Below, piece after piece: positions 33,141 to 45,295 of a stretch of DNA of 64,000 nt (its first letter is position 1; each line of letters starts with the position of its first letter). Below the pieces are notes generated by a model. The model searched no databases and was not told where the DNA came from. It worked only from the letters and a program-made list of their open reading frames with translations. The stretch lies in assembly GCA_019916065.1 (NCBI GenBank), contig CM034244.1, forward strand, positions 23,490,471-23,554,470, given 5' to 3'. The position numbers and the translations under genes are program-made. This DNA comes from Vitellaria paradoxa. Lineage: Eukaryota; Streptophyta; Magnoliopsida; Ericales; Sapotaceae.

Positions 33141-35037
33141 TGCTTACAAAATCGCAAAGCATGCAAACGAGGTAAATTTTGATGATAAATAATTGGTAGT
33201 ATTTGCATAGACTAGGGTGTGCTTAATATTTATTTTTTTCCCAGTTTGTGATTATCTATAGTTTAGTTTTAGGAGTAATGATTTGTTTTTTTTTTTTCCT
33301 GCTTTGTTTTTGTTTAGGCTCTCTTGCCCCTATCTTTTGTCCTCGTTGGTAATTTTTGTTGAGAAGTATATTCTCTTTTTGGCACCCTTTTTTTATCCTC
33401 TCTAACACCTTAGATTTGAATTCTTCCAAACTTCCTTAAGAGTGCGTGCCATTACTTAAACTGAGTATTATCACTTAAAAAAATGGGTCTTGGACTAAGG
33501 AGGAGCATCACAAGTTCTTAATTTACATTTTTTCCATCATGCACTATTATTTGTTTAACTCTTGGAATTTTAGAATAAATAGACTAAACACCATTAATGT
33601 ATGTTACTGGCTTTACTTTATTTCTTTTCTTATAACACATATTGAATGTTCTTTGTTATGTTTGTGATTCTCTCAATTGTTACAACACAAGATTGACTCT
33701 TACTAGGTACAATATCACACTATTTTTGCACTTGCCAGATTAAATTCTCTTCTTTGTCTATTTGTGTATATTAAGCCTAGCAAGTAGAAGCCTAGAATGG
33801 GCCACCAATGGGACTAGTGAGAAGCCCCTTAATGATATGTCAATTATTAAAATAACCACCATCTAGGTTAAGACTATTTAAGGGAATAGCTACCTGCTCA
33901 TAAACATGTGAAAGCCATCATGCACATTAGGTTGCTAAAATTAAAAAAAAAAAAAAAAAAGAGGGGGAGATATAAGTTGAAAATTGTTGAATTCATTTTA
34001 TTTTTCCCAATTGCAACCTATGGCCCTTAAAGAGCGTTTTATCCTAGCATTTATGATTTTAGTATCCCATTATATTTGGTTTGTTGATTCTTAAAATCAC
34101 ACGTGCATGAGTATCACTTGTATAATTTTGAACAATATATGAAGTTATGTTAAGAGATTTTTAAGTACTGCAAGTGCATGCCTTGGTGAATATTCAATTT
34201 GTTTAATTATTTAATCTCCAAGAATAAACTATAATTAAATATAGTTTATTTGCTCTAACTTATCAATTCCTTTAATTTAGTTTTCCTTTATGTCATTTAT
34301 TATTATTATTATTATTTTTTGCATACAACTTATCGCAAGATTTTAAACTTGCTGGTCGCTAGGGATTTGGCTAAGTAATTGGTAAGTTATTGTGTATCAA
34401 AGATAACATTTCTGAATTTTTGTGATATTTTTGTATTTATAATGCATGCCATGAAAAAAGGGTGGAGACTTTTGGATGATTTTGATTCTTCATTTTTATC
34501 TAAAATTTTTTTGGCTTTGCTGACTTTATTAGTTAGTTGGATGACTTTAGTTGTAATGTTACATATATTGATTAGGTGGGTATTTTAAATGGATGGTTGT
34601 ATTTTTGGTTAGTTGGATTATTCATTGTTGAGATAATGGGGTTGATTAGACGTGTTTTTAGTTGAATATTTTGGTTGAATATGTATGAAGGTTATTTGGT
34701 TGGTTAGTTGTTGCATATGTTTCCTCATTCCCCTTATCTTTATTGATTCGTATTTCATCCTTCTCACCCTTTATTTTCTTGATTTCATATTTGTAAATTT
34801 TGTGACAAATAGGGGGAGAAGGGTTTGATTTATTCATTTTAAACTTAATACTTTTCACAAGTTATTTTGTTTAAGTGATGTGCAAGTTTATATAGGAACA
34901 TTGATCAAGGAAGAAATCACAAGCTCACATACTGAGGGGGAGTTTAGCTTGATTAAGATACATATTAGGAAATGTTGTAATTTTTTAGCTTGTGTATAGG
35001 AGCATTATTTTGCCACAAAATTGTCAAAGGGGGAAAT
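33141..35037 (+). other. 3' noncoding region of element C: conserved block and purine tracts
   Basis: 33790-33920 aligns with the element A block: GAATGGGCCACCAATGGGA, TTATTAAAATAACCACC, AATAGCTACCTGCTC and ATGTGAAAGCC occur in the same order. Purine tracts GAGGGGGAGATAT (33960), TAGGGGGAGAAG (34810), GAGGGGGAGTTTAG (34937) and AAAGGGGGAAAT (35027) follow, the last abutting the LTR. No gene. Confidence 0.72.
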
Positions 35038-35690
35038 TGTTAGGTTTTTTTTTTGTAATTGAAAAATTAGTGAACAAAAAAATAATTTTAAACTTGTACT
35101 TTTAGGCATTCGGCTAAGGTGTCAAAGGTATATGTTTGAAAATTTTTTGAAAAGTTTCCTTTTACTTAAGGAGGTTGGAAATATTTTGAGAAATGTTTCC
35201 TGATGTTCAAGGAAGTTGGAAAGTTTTCTAAATGATTTTAAAAAGTTTCCTAAAAGATTTTGGAAATATGAAACTATACAATTTTATATAGGATTGGCTT
35301 GCTTAAGTGCTCTATGAATCCCTCTCCTAGGGTTTCTACGGATAGGGAATGTAAGATGAAAAGCTACTAAATTACTTCTAGAGTTTTCTTTGTTTCTTAG
35401 CCAAACAACTTCACACATTCATAGTTCGTGATCTTCAATGAATTGAAGATTGGTCTTTTACCACTGAAGGTGCACTATGGACTCAAGGACAGCTTCAACA
35501 CAAAGGATTAAGGGGTCAATTGGGAACTTTGTGGTCGTAAATGTGACTTATATAGTGAAAGAAGATTGTGGTTTTTCTCGGTTTAGGTTTTCCACATTAA
35601 TTCTTTGTGTCACTTTGCTTTTCTGCACTTGTTCGTTTGGCTTATTATTTAATACTTGCGCTTCACATATTTTTTTAGTTACGCATGATA
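35038..35690 (+). repeat. 3' LTR of element C (right end approximate)
   Basis: Starts TGTTAGGTTTTTTTTTT right after a polypurine tract. The AGGTTTCCAC/TTTGTGTCAC text near 35600 parallels the U5 side of the other gag-only LTRs. The 73-codon ORF inside is not considered a gene. Confidence 0.55.
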
Positions 35691-36188
35691 ATATATGATT
35701 AGTTCACATGTTTGAGTTATGAGAATTCAATGCATGACTAGATTGTGCCTTTACAAGTTCCACATATCATGATCTGTATTAGTTTGGAAAACAAAAGAAA
35801 AAGAAAGAGGAAGTTTAGACCCAAAGAGAAGGAGCTGATAAGAGTTTAGGGATTTGGGAGTAAAACTCCAATTCAACAGCGTCGAACCCCAATTCGACGC
35901 CAGAGCATGTCGCTACCACATCTGAATCTGATGCCAACACATGCTATTTGTGATGACTTGTATTTTCATAAATATTATTTTATTCATGATACATTAAGAT
36001 ATGGTTTAGCATGTTATTTGATGTAATATGATGAAGTGATTAGCGTGATGCATGAGTTGACTTAGTTACTCAGTCCCTGGTTTAGGGTTTGTCTTGTTTA
36101 AGTATAAGCTTAGTTTTGGGAGTTAGAGTAGCCCGTGCGCAACGATTCCTTTTGCTCATGCACATGCACTTCTTTTCCTATGTGCAGG
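35691..36188. other. noncoding spacer
   Basis: No gene. Contains GCGTCGAACCCCAATTCGACG (35879-35899), with TCGAA/TTCGA repeats reminiscent of LTR sequence motifs elsewhere in the window. Confidence 0.4.
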
Positions 36189-36837
36189 TGAAAAATCAAA
36201 AATTTATGGGGAAAATCTCAAAAACAAACACACAAAAGCGAAAGTAAATGAGACACAACCACTTCTAGGTAAAATCTTGAGTTTATAAAGCAATCATTCC
36301 TGAAAATCAATCCACTATAAAATTGAAGATTACAAGAGTTTACCACACATGACTTGACTTGACACCCATCCTAGTTTAAGTACCTCTTACTTGCTAGAAC
36401 CCGCAATGAATCTTCTTCCTTGCAATTGACTCCGTTCTTGAACCCGAATGACACCTCCTAGAACCCAAAGATGTTCTTGATTCTTCAAACCCTTAAAGTA
36501 ACGATCGAATATTGTTCTTTACATATCTCTACTCTTGAATGCCTCTACTGCAATGTGTTTTGTTTCTTCTCAAAAGTGATAACTCTAGGTCTGATAGAAT
36601 ATATAATATTTATATTTACTCCACCAGTTCCCAATGTAGAAACAGAATAAGAATAGAATATGTCAGAAATCTGCTGACTGCTCAAATCCCGATCACATCA
36701 TATTTGAATAAATCAACTTTCAAATTCAATCTTTGAATTGAGGAACAACTTGATCAACACAAGACTTAATACGAAAATTTACGCACATTTTACACTCAAT
36801 GACTCACAATTGTTACACCTAAAAATTAAACCTTACA
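36189..36837 (-). repeat. 3' LTR of element B
   Basis: 649 bp, TGAAAAATCAAAAAT... to ...AACCTTACA on the + strand; homologous to 41632-42309 over its length. The partner contains an extra ACTCTAGAATC-type segment near 41735. Confidence 0.9.
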
Positions 36838-39591
36838 ATCTCCCCCCTTGACAATTGCGTGACAAAAACCAAACAAAATACAAATACACATCCCCAAGCT
36901 CAAATCCGAGCATTTGACTCCCCCTCAACACATGACTCAAATAATATCTGTAATCTCCCATTTGACCATTGATGTAATCTCAAATTCCTGAAATATATCA
37001 TATACTTAAAAACTATTCATTAGTAGCCAACACCTATAACACAAACGTTAGAAAACCAATAATAAAAACCAAAGATAGTCCCAAAAAAAAAGAAATAGAA
37101 TTCCAAAAAAAAAATCATTTATGTCAAAATTCCATTCATGTCTCCTTTCTTTTTTTGTCATACAATGTTTAATCTATTAAGAAAAATAAAGTTAAAAATA
37201 ATAAAAAGTAACACACAAGAATTAACCACCAAAATTAATGGACCAAAAACTTAACAAAACAATCTAAAGCAAATAAACAAAATAGGGTCAAAGTCAAAAT
37301 CAAGAATAGCCTTTATTGCCCACCAACCTTTCCTCTTTCTTTACTGTAATAGATTAAATCAACATGAGTCAAAGAAAATAAACAAAAAAGATTGAAAGCC
37401 AACAAATGACCAATTAAATGAGCAAACATAACTCTAGTAGCCAACATAAACAACCCAAAATTCCAACCCAAAGCAACAATATATCAGAATGCAATTTGAT
37501 GCAATCTTATGCTGGCCAAGAACAACACACAAACTGCAATCATAGATTGCAAAAACCATTAATTAAAATAAAAAATAAAAAAATAATAAGCCATATAAAA
37601 CAAACCCAAATTAGCTTTATAACAACCTACCCAGATACAATAAGCTTCCTATCTAAATGAGAAGTTCATGTTGTCGTTACAAAGAACTGAGACCCATTTT
37701 TGCCACTAATAATAGTTTCCATCTTTCATGTTTCTAGATAAAAAAAAAAAAATTAACCTTTAGAAATTTCTATCTCTGATGCTTTCTCTCTCTATAACAG
37801 AGTAGTGAGAAACCCACAAACCAAAAAAAAATTTTAAATGGAGTCTGATAAGGAGAATTACTTACATTGATCAATGGATGTATGGGAGGAGACGACAGCC
37901 CTTAGATAGAAAATAAAAACTAGAAGAGAAGAAGATGCCTTTGAAGACCCAAGAACCAAGTCAGGAGGTTTCCTCAAGTTCGCTTGATGAATATACCCTT
38001 AAATAGAAAATCCTGGATAAACAATTTGGAGAAATTTTTGATACAAAAATATGGAAACAACTGGAGTCTAGAGCACTGATAAGGTGTAGAGTTTAGAAGA
38101 CTGGTTGCTCAACCATAATCGGGCTGGGCCGTTCAAGCTTCTATCAAGCAGGAAATCCAGAAGGTTCACCGCTTGAACTAGCTTCAAGCTCATAAACTAG
38201 AGGACACCCTGCTCAAACTACTTTCAAGCAAGTTTGTTTGAACCAACTTAAAGCACCAAAATGAGAAAGATTGCCCAAAAAATATAAAAAAATGAAATAT
38301 ATTTTTTATATCATGAAAAGTTAAGCCTAAAATAAAATTTTACCGATAATCTTCAAAACCAAATATTAAACATCTCAAACACATTTATGAAAACTCCAAA
38401 ACCAATCAGCCTTAAAGTCTAAGCTTAATAGGTTTTTCCAAAGAAGAGTTTATGAGAATATCCACTTAAAATAATTAAAATAATTAAAAAAATTAAACAT
38501 AAGTAAATATAGAGACATGGAATAAGCTATCCCATGAGCCTGGAGAAATAAAAAATCAATTGACAAGTATGCACAATCAAACTTATATAACCTCTTTGTG
38601 ATTATGAATATTGAAATGAATGAAAGTCAAACCAATAGAAAACAAATGTCTTTACAGTGTGTACGAAACTCATGACAATCTGTTCTAAGAGCTCAAATCT
38701 ATCAAGAGTACATTAGAAAAAATAGAATTTCCTATCACTTGCACCAATGTCCAAAATAACTTTGTATGCTTGAAAATATCCTACAACCTCACATTTTCTC
38801 AAACCTTCTTTTTTTTTATGAAGTATACCTCTTTTTTAATAAGTTTGCAATGTTCAACAAATCCTCCCTCATTCTACCATAGGTTTTCACTCACTTCAAA
38901 GTTAGGTAGCCTTCCCGGTTTCACCATAGTGACTTTTCTTACTTAATGTGCAATGGTGCTAGTGACTTCACACAATCCCTTATGGTAGCCCTTTCCAAAA
39001 AGTTTGGCTAAAGAACACATTATTCTAAGCATACAAAGACATAGACAAGGCACTGGATCAAGTACAAACTATGGGTAATACACACGTGATTGTTCGAGAA
39101 GTACTAAGATCCGAAATAGTGTTTTAAGAGGCATCCCAAAGGCATAACAATACTCATCAAATCAATATCGAAAAGAGTGTATACAAGTATGAAAGATAAA
39201 TGCAAAAAAAATTTAATTCTCCAAGATCATAAAATGAACATAATAACATGCCTCTATTTTTTTTATATAAAAAGATGTGGCACTCGGTGAAGAATACTAG
39301 ATTTATTATACCTGAAGTTGAGATTAACCTCGGTTACAGGTTTCCACCAAAAATTGGCAAAAAAAATAATACATAAATATAAAAATAAAAAATAAAATAA
39401 AATAAACTAAACTAACATGTGGATATTAACCCAAAGAACACATTCTAGGGGATTTCCTTGGAAACAAAAATCTTTGAAAATCAAGAGGTTTAGTAAAGAA
39501 ATCAGCCATCACCACTTCAAACTTAGGAACCCAAATACATCTAGTAACATAAAATGGAGTGCTCATAATCTTATTTTGGTTCAAAGAGAGA
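36838..39591 (-). other. 3' noncoding region of element B with conserved block
   Basis: On the - strand the polypurine tract AAGGGGGGAGAT abuts the LTR and GAGGGGGAGTC lies near 36920-36932. At 39000-38881 (- strand) the block reads GGAAAGGGCTACCATAAGGG, then GGGAAGGCTACCTAAC and GAAGTGAGTGAAAACC, matching elements A and C. The remainder is A-rich, with no convincing ORF. Confidence 0.72.
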
Positions 39592-40341
39592 TTACAAGAT
39601 TTTTTTAAACTTTTTTATCTCTCGAGTCAAATGTTCAGTCCCATTCAAAAAAGTTTGAAATCGATTTAATAGAAAATTCTTTCGATTATTTTGAAAATGG
39701 GACTTTTCAACCCTTTCATCAATATAACTCTTAGGCAAACCACAGAGCTTATGACATTTAGGTCGAATATGACCTTTTAAACCACAATGGTGACAAATAA
39801 GAATGAATCTCCTATAAGTAGGCGAAGGCCCTTGAAAGGTTTTTATATAATGAAAGCCTTGATTCTTTTCCCTCGTATTATTAAAAAAATTATTCTTGAA
39901 CTTTACAATAGAGAGTAGAGACTTACCTTTTGCAACAGGAGTACTCATTGTTACTTTCTCCGATCCAATCTCATTCTCCAAAATTTTTGAACTTGATGGG
40001 ACGAACTCAAGCTCAACTTTCTTCCTTGACTTTTCATCATATCCTAGTTTAGAGATGTTTTTGGAGGGTCTTTGAACACTCAAGCTTTCATCCAATTGTT
40101 TAAATCCTACATCAAATTTAGCAAACAAAGCTTGAGAATTTTTTAATTCAATTTTAAGAAAAGAAATTTTACCTTCAAGTTTTGCATTCAAAGCTTCAGT
40201 TTGCCTTTGAAAGTTTCTGCTTTCCTCAAGTTTTGAGAGTATAGTAGCTTCTTTCACCCCAAACTCAATGTTTTTTTGAACTAGTTCCTTAATTTCCATC
40301 TTCATGCTATTTTTCTCTCTCTCTCCAACTTTTACCTTCAA
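39592..40341 (-). pseudogene. element B gag, C-terminal half: coiled coil and second knuckle
   Basis: A 249-codon open frame. Residues about 1-100 form a Lys/Glu/Leu coiled coil. CHHCGLKGHIRPKCHKLCGL near residue 185 is a complete CCHC knuckle. YIDERVEKSHFQNNR and FLNGTEHLTREIKKFKKIL follow and the frame stops, as in element A, before any protease. The best preserved part of this element. Confidence 0.85.
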
Positions 40342-41570
40342 AGAAAATTTATCTTTTGCCTTCTCGAGTTTAAGATACTATTTATACAACTCATTATATG
40401 TTTCTCGAGGATCTGGGTCCTTTTCATCTTAATCTTCAGTTTCAATTGTTTCAGCATCACTTTCAATGCTTCCATTGTTCAAGCTTTGTACAAATGTAGT
40501 AAATGCCATGTAATTCTCCTGTTAATTTCTGACTCCGAAGCAAATGACTCTTCACTGTCACTATCATCCCAAGTCACTTTAAGTGCCTTACCTTTTCTCT
40601 TCAATCTAGTTGGACATTCTTAAGCCATATGTCCAAAATCCTAACATTCAAAACACTTCATACCTTCCATCAGTTTTGAATTGTTCTTCTTTTCAAATCT
40701 TTTATCAGAATTTTTCTTTTCAAAATTATTTTCTTTCTTAGAAGAACTGTTCTATATCTTGTTTTTCTCAAAATTCATTTTACTCAACTTACTTGATTTT
40801 TGATTTTTTATTTTTGAAAACCTTTTTGAATTTCTTAGCAAGAATAACAAGTTTATCCATGTCTTCTTCTAAGTCATCATCCTCCTCTTTCACTATTTTT
40901 AAAGCCAAACCTTTTTGTTTTTTAGAAGAGCGAAGATTAGACTCAAATGTTTCAAAAGAGCCAACTAATTTCTCCACTCTTATGGATTCAATAACAGTAA
41001 CTTTTGGTTGAAATCTATCTATAACAGATCTCAAAATTTTACTGACAATGTTAGAAGAAAGAATAATAACACCTAAGTTAAAATGAGAACTAACATTATC
41101 ACTTAACTAGCATAAAATTGATCAAAAGTTTCATCTTCTTCCATTTTCAAATTCTCAAAAACAGTTTTCAATTTAAGAAGTTTAAACTTCTTAACAGTGC
41201 TAGTGCCTTCATGAGTTACTTGGAGTATATCCTAAGCCTCTTTTGCAATATCACAAATCGAGATTCTTCGAAACTCGTCAACAATGACAGCATTGAATAT
41301 AGAATTCATTGCCTTTGTTTTCTATCCACTACTTTCAAGTTCACTTTTATCCCATTGAGAAACAAATTTAGGGACGGTGGTACTATTATTAGTAGAGACC
41401 TTATCTGGACGAGTCCAACCCCTCTTAATAGAGTCCCAAACTCTGTTATCAATAAATTAAAGATGAGCCCTCAGCTTGACTTTCCAATATGCATAATTGG
41501 TTTCATCAAATAGAGAAGGCCTAGTAGACGACCCACTTTCTCTGTGATTCTCCATAATAATTTAAAAAAA
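40342..41570 (-). pseudogene. element B gag, N-terminal half
   Basis: From 41554: MENHRESGSSTRPSLFDETN, YAYWKVKLRAHL, then IVDEFRRISICDIAKEA, THEGTSTVKKFKLLKLKT, KMEEDETFDQFYA and CFECQDFGHMA (about 40630-40665, first knuckle followed by a stop in place of Gln). Same domain order as elements A and C. Numerous stops and shifts. Confidence 0.85.
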
Positions 41571-41617
41571 ATATTGATCTCACCAAAATAATTTTTTAAA
41601 AAAATTTAGGATGACCC

Positions 41618-41629
41618 ACTCTGATACCA
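41618..41629 (-). other. primer-binding site of element B
   Basis: On the - strand TGGTATCAGAGT, initiator tRNA-Met type, 2 bp inside the LTR. Confidence 0.85.
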
Positions 41630-41631
41630 AT

Positions 41632-42309
41632 TGAAAAATCAAAAATATATGGAGAAAATCTCAAAAAACAACACACAAAAGCAAAAGTAAATAAGGCACA
41701 AGATTTAACAAGGTAAAACTCTAGAATCACTTTTAGGTAAAAATCTCGAGTCTATAAGCTCACCATCCTTGAAAATCAATCCACTATAAAATTAAAAATT
41801 ACAAGAGTTTACCATACATGACTCAACTCGACACCCGTCCTAATCTAAATACCTCTTACTTACTAGAACCCACAATGAATCTTCTCCCATATGATTGACT
41901 CCGTTCTTAAACCCGAAGAGCACCTCCTAGAACCCAGAGATATTCTTGATTCTTCAAACCCTTAAAGTAACAATTGAATGTTGTTCTTTGTATATAATCA
42001 CTCTTGATTTCCTCTATCATAATGTTTTTTCTTTCTTCTCAAAAGTGATAACTCTAGGTCTAACAGAATATGTAATATTTATATTCTCTCCACCTGTTCC
42101 TAACATATAAATAGAATAAGAATAGAATATGTCAGAAATTTGCAGGCTACTTAAATCCCGGTCACACCATATTTGAATAAGTCAACTTTCTAATTCAATT
42201 TTAGCGTTGAGGAACAACTTGATCAATACAAGACTCAATATGAAAATTTACACACATTTTACGCTCAATGACTCACAATTGTCACAACTAAAAATTAAAC
42301 CTTATAACA
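41632..42309 (-). repeat. 5' LTR of element B
   Basis: 678 bp, TGAAAAATCAAAAAT... to ...CCTTATAACA on the + strand. Confidence 0.9.
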
Positions 42310-43639
42310 GGGACTATCTATTGTATGTCAGTGCAAGTTGCAATTTTTTTTTTTTTTAGTTTACAATTGTTTTTTTTTTTTCATTAATTAATCCATCATA
42401 TTGTCCAGCCTAGGTCCATAGCTTCATCGGCCATGATCAAATCCCTCCCACTTTCTTTCTTTTTCTGCACCTTAAAGAATTCTTAATGTGTGTGCCTGTG
42501 TTTGTGTGTGGGGGGTGGGTGGGTGTTTATTCGAATAATGAGCAGAAAAATAATGTTCGAGAAAGTTGGTGAGATTGAGCTATTCCATAAATTGAGTTTT
42601 CTTTCTATTTCCAGAGTTTAGTTAGAGTTAAGAGAGGTGTGTGAGGATTGTTAGTTTAGTGGTGAGAAGTGCAAGGTTATCATGGTTGTTTTTTGGCATT
42701 TTCGAGCTTCTCCCGATTCATGTTCATATTCGCCCGAGCAACTTAAGGTAGGGAATTGTAATTTCTTATTGTATTTAGTTTATGTTATTGCTTACAGCAT
42801 GTTTTGTGTCGATATATTGAGTGAACTATATTTGATTGTGGTGATGATGTAATTGATATATGTATGTATATGAGAACTGAGGAAGAAGATGATGAATAAT
42901 AAAACTAATTCATGTTAAATACTTGATGGATTGATAAATTCATGTTTTAGTTATGTTGGTACACTGATGGACACTAAAATGGACAAACACAAAAGGCTTT
43001 GGTTTTGAATCAAAAGAAATAAATTCTGAATCATGGAGGCCAACACAGAGCATGACTTTCTACTATTGTAGGAGGTCATCCATGTGCACCACTAAGTTTT
43101 AGTCTTGCGCACGAACTGAGGTTTGGCACCTTGTGCAGACGGGTAAGGAGCCCTCCTGAGCATAGCCTAAGTAGATGGCTCCTATGCGCCCAAGGTTCAG
43201 ACCCCATGGCACAGAACTTAGTTTTGAACCCTCTTGTGCATCTTCAATCTCTTCATGCATGCCACTGAGAACCCTTGTTGGTTTTTCTTAAAATATTTTT
43301 GAAAAGTAATGGTGCTTGATATCCTAAAATGATTTCAAATAGATGAAGTTATCAAATGAGATTTTTATTAGTTTCTAAAAATAATTTTGGAAAATAATAT
43401 TTTCAAAAGTAAAGCTTAATGATGATAAAACAAATTAAAGATATTAAGTAAAGACGTGATAAATATGCTGTTAATGATGTAAATTGGGTAGGATTAATGA
43501 TAATTAATGTTGATAATGAGATAAGATAAAATGGACTATGATATCCTACAGAAGACTGCGATGTCATGTCAAGAATGGATTATAATGGAGATTGAGGTTG
43601 ATGTTGTGACATACTGATGTGTTATGTAGTGTGTGTGTG
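42310..43639. other. noncoding stretch, no gene seen
   Basis: T-rich at the left, with a GT/G-rich run (42485-42526) and a GTGTGTGT microsatellite (43620-43638). Nothing coding is supported. Text around 43060-43260 looks LTR-like but has no partner. Confidence 0.5.
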
Positions 43640-45295
43640 TTGTGAGTTGATTTTGGGCCAAAAAAGTACTATTAAAATAGTGGGTATACATACCCAAAGG
43701 TCAAAAGTCCCCAAACTTGTGTAGGGTTGGTTATCATTTTTAGTGGGCTAATAACCCAGAAAATGTATTGAATTATCTTCCAAGTGCAGGAGCGTGCAGT
43801 GTAGGTTTCCTTTCGTGAGTCGGAGGTCGATTCCCTAGTAACCCACAAAGTGTATAAGATTATCTCCCAAGTGTAGGAGTGTATGGTGTATGTTTCTCTT
43901 CGTAAGTCCGAGGTCGATTCTATAGGGAATCTATAATAATTAAACCTAGTATTCTTCTAAATTTAATTACCGACTGTATTTTGAAGAAAAATAATAAAAA
44001 ATGATTGGAAATTTTGAATTGTGTGAGTTTGAGTGGTTGAATTAACATTAAATTTATTAAACTAAACTAAATCAATTAAAATAAATTAATTAAAAATAAA
44101 ATTAATAAAACAAAATTTAATATACCCTTATTAAAGATTTCTAACAATAAAAATAGCCTGAGAAGCAAGCAATCAAATAATAAAAAAAAAAATAGTGATT
44201 AAAGTTTCAAGATTAAGATAATAATGTAAAATGTCTTGATTCAACTTACAAATTTAGGTGGATTCCTTTATCCAATTGATTAGATGTGATATATAAAAAC
44301 TCAGTTTAAACTTCACATTTAGGTAAAATAAACTGGAAAATTTCTTCATGAAACCTAATTAAATGTCCAAAGCACAATTTTAAAATCACATTTAGGATTA
44401 GAAAATTGGAAGATAAACATTATTCCATCTTTGGTATAAATCAGTTTTCTTTGTTTCAATTTCCTTTTGAAAGTTTTTATTTATCAATATCATAAGGTAT
44501 TTTAAAGAAATATAATCGATATCGATTGTTTTCAAAGGTATTAAAAATAAAGAAAATCAGATTTATAAAGATAACATCAAAATATTTTTATGTTGCATGC
44601 ATAGTTATGATTACATCCAATCAATGAACAATTAACCACCCATCATTGATGGGTTGAATCAAGAATAAAATCTCATATAGTATCACAAATATAAAATAGC
44701 AGCAAGTAAATAAAAAAAAAATCCATTGATGAACAATTGCAAAACAATGAATGTATTCTTTAATAAACTACTTAAATATCCAAACTTGAATCAAAAATAA
44801 TGTCAAAAGAACTCTCAAATTTATCTTAAATTCTCTATAAAAATAACCTTAAAACTAAAATTAACAATCCCCCTAGAGCGGCTGAATAATAAGCATTCAG
44901 AAAGTCCCAAAATAAAAATAGAAAAAACCTAAAATAATGTAGGAATATGTTACGACGTCCGGCCTAGGAAGTTCGCATCCAAACGGCAGAGAAGAAGTAT
45001 GCTTTTGACTTTGAAAAATGGGCTGTCATTATTGGTCCCCTCTTTGCTGTCCGAATGAGAATCTTGGTGTCCAGATAGTAGAGATAACCCTGAGTTCTTT
45101 TTATTTCTTCTCCTCTTGGCTTTTTCTCTAACTGTTTTTCAACTCGTTATTCTACCTATCTCCTACAAAACCTGCATAAATTAGAAAACTAACATTAGTA
45201 AATAAAATTATGCTAAAAACATAATGTAATGTTATAAATTACCTATGCTAGCAATGAAAATTAAGGTTTATGATTATCCTTTTCAAGCGTAATCA
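43640..45295 (-). repeat. Athila-like 3' LTR, - orientation (left end approximate)
   Basis: On the - strand the LTR starts TGATTACGCTTG right after a purine-rich tract, and its distal part contains the antisense of the GGTCGATTC...AGGGAAT phrase (43900-43925) seen in the other Athila-like LTRs. A tandem 87-bp duplication (43753-43839 and 43840-43925) lies near its outer end. Length is about 1.6 kb, like the copies at 28859-30310 and 60574-62141. Confidence 0.65.
43753..43925. repeat. tandem duplication, 87-bp unit
   Basis: Two adjacent copies starting AACCCA(G/C)AAA and ending GAGGTCGATTC, diverged by roughly a quarter of positions. Confidence 0.75.

Larger units (their letters stand above)
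31229..35690 (+). mobile_element. gag-only Sirevirus-like element C, 5'-truncated
   Basis: It starts inside gag at the Athila junction and runs through gag, a long 3' noncoding region with the conserved block, repeated polypurine tracts and a 3' LTR starting at 35038. No pol domain occurs between gag and LTR. Gag is broken by several stops and shifts, so it is older than element A. Its 5' LTR, PBS and gag start are missing; the junction may be a deletion or a template switch. Confidence 0.8.
36189..42309 (-). mobile_element. gag-only Sirevirus-like element B, complete with two LTRs
   Basis: LTRs at 36189-36837 and 41632-42309 (TG...CA). The initiator-Met PBS is at the right LTR and polypurine tract at the left, giving - orientation. 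The 4.8-kb interior carries only gag (41570 down to 39592) followed by 2.7 kb of noncoding sequence with the conserved block; no pol domains were found. No perfect 5-bp target duplication is evident (GCAGG versus GGGAC). Gag contains several stops. Confidence 0.88.

Noticed and set aside
35477..35698. 73-codon ORF with a possible membrane segment
   Set aside because: Lies inside the 3' LTR of element C; no homology recognised and no codon evidence.
42485..42526. Possible G-quadruplex in a GT/G-rich run
   Set aside because: Only three separated G runs of three or more; does not meet the usual four-run pattern.
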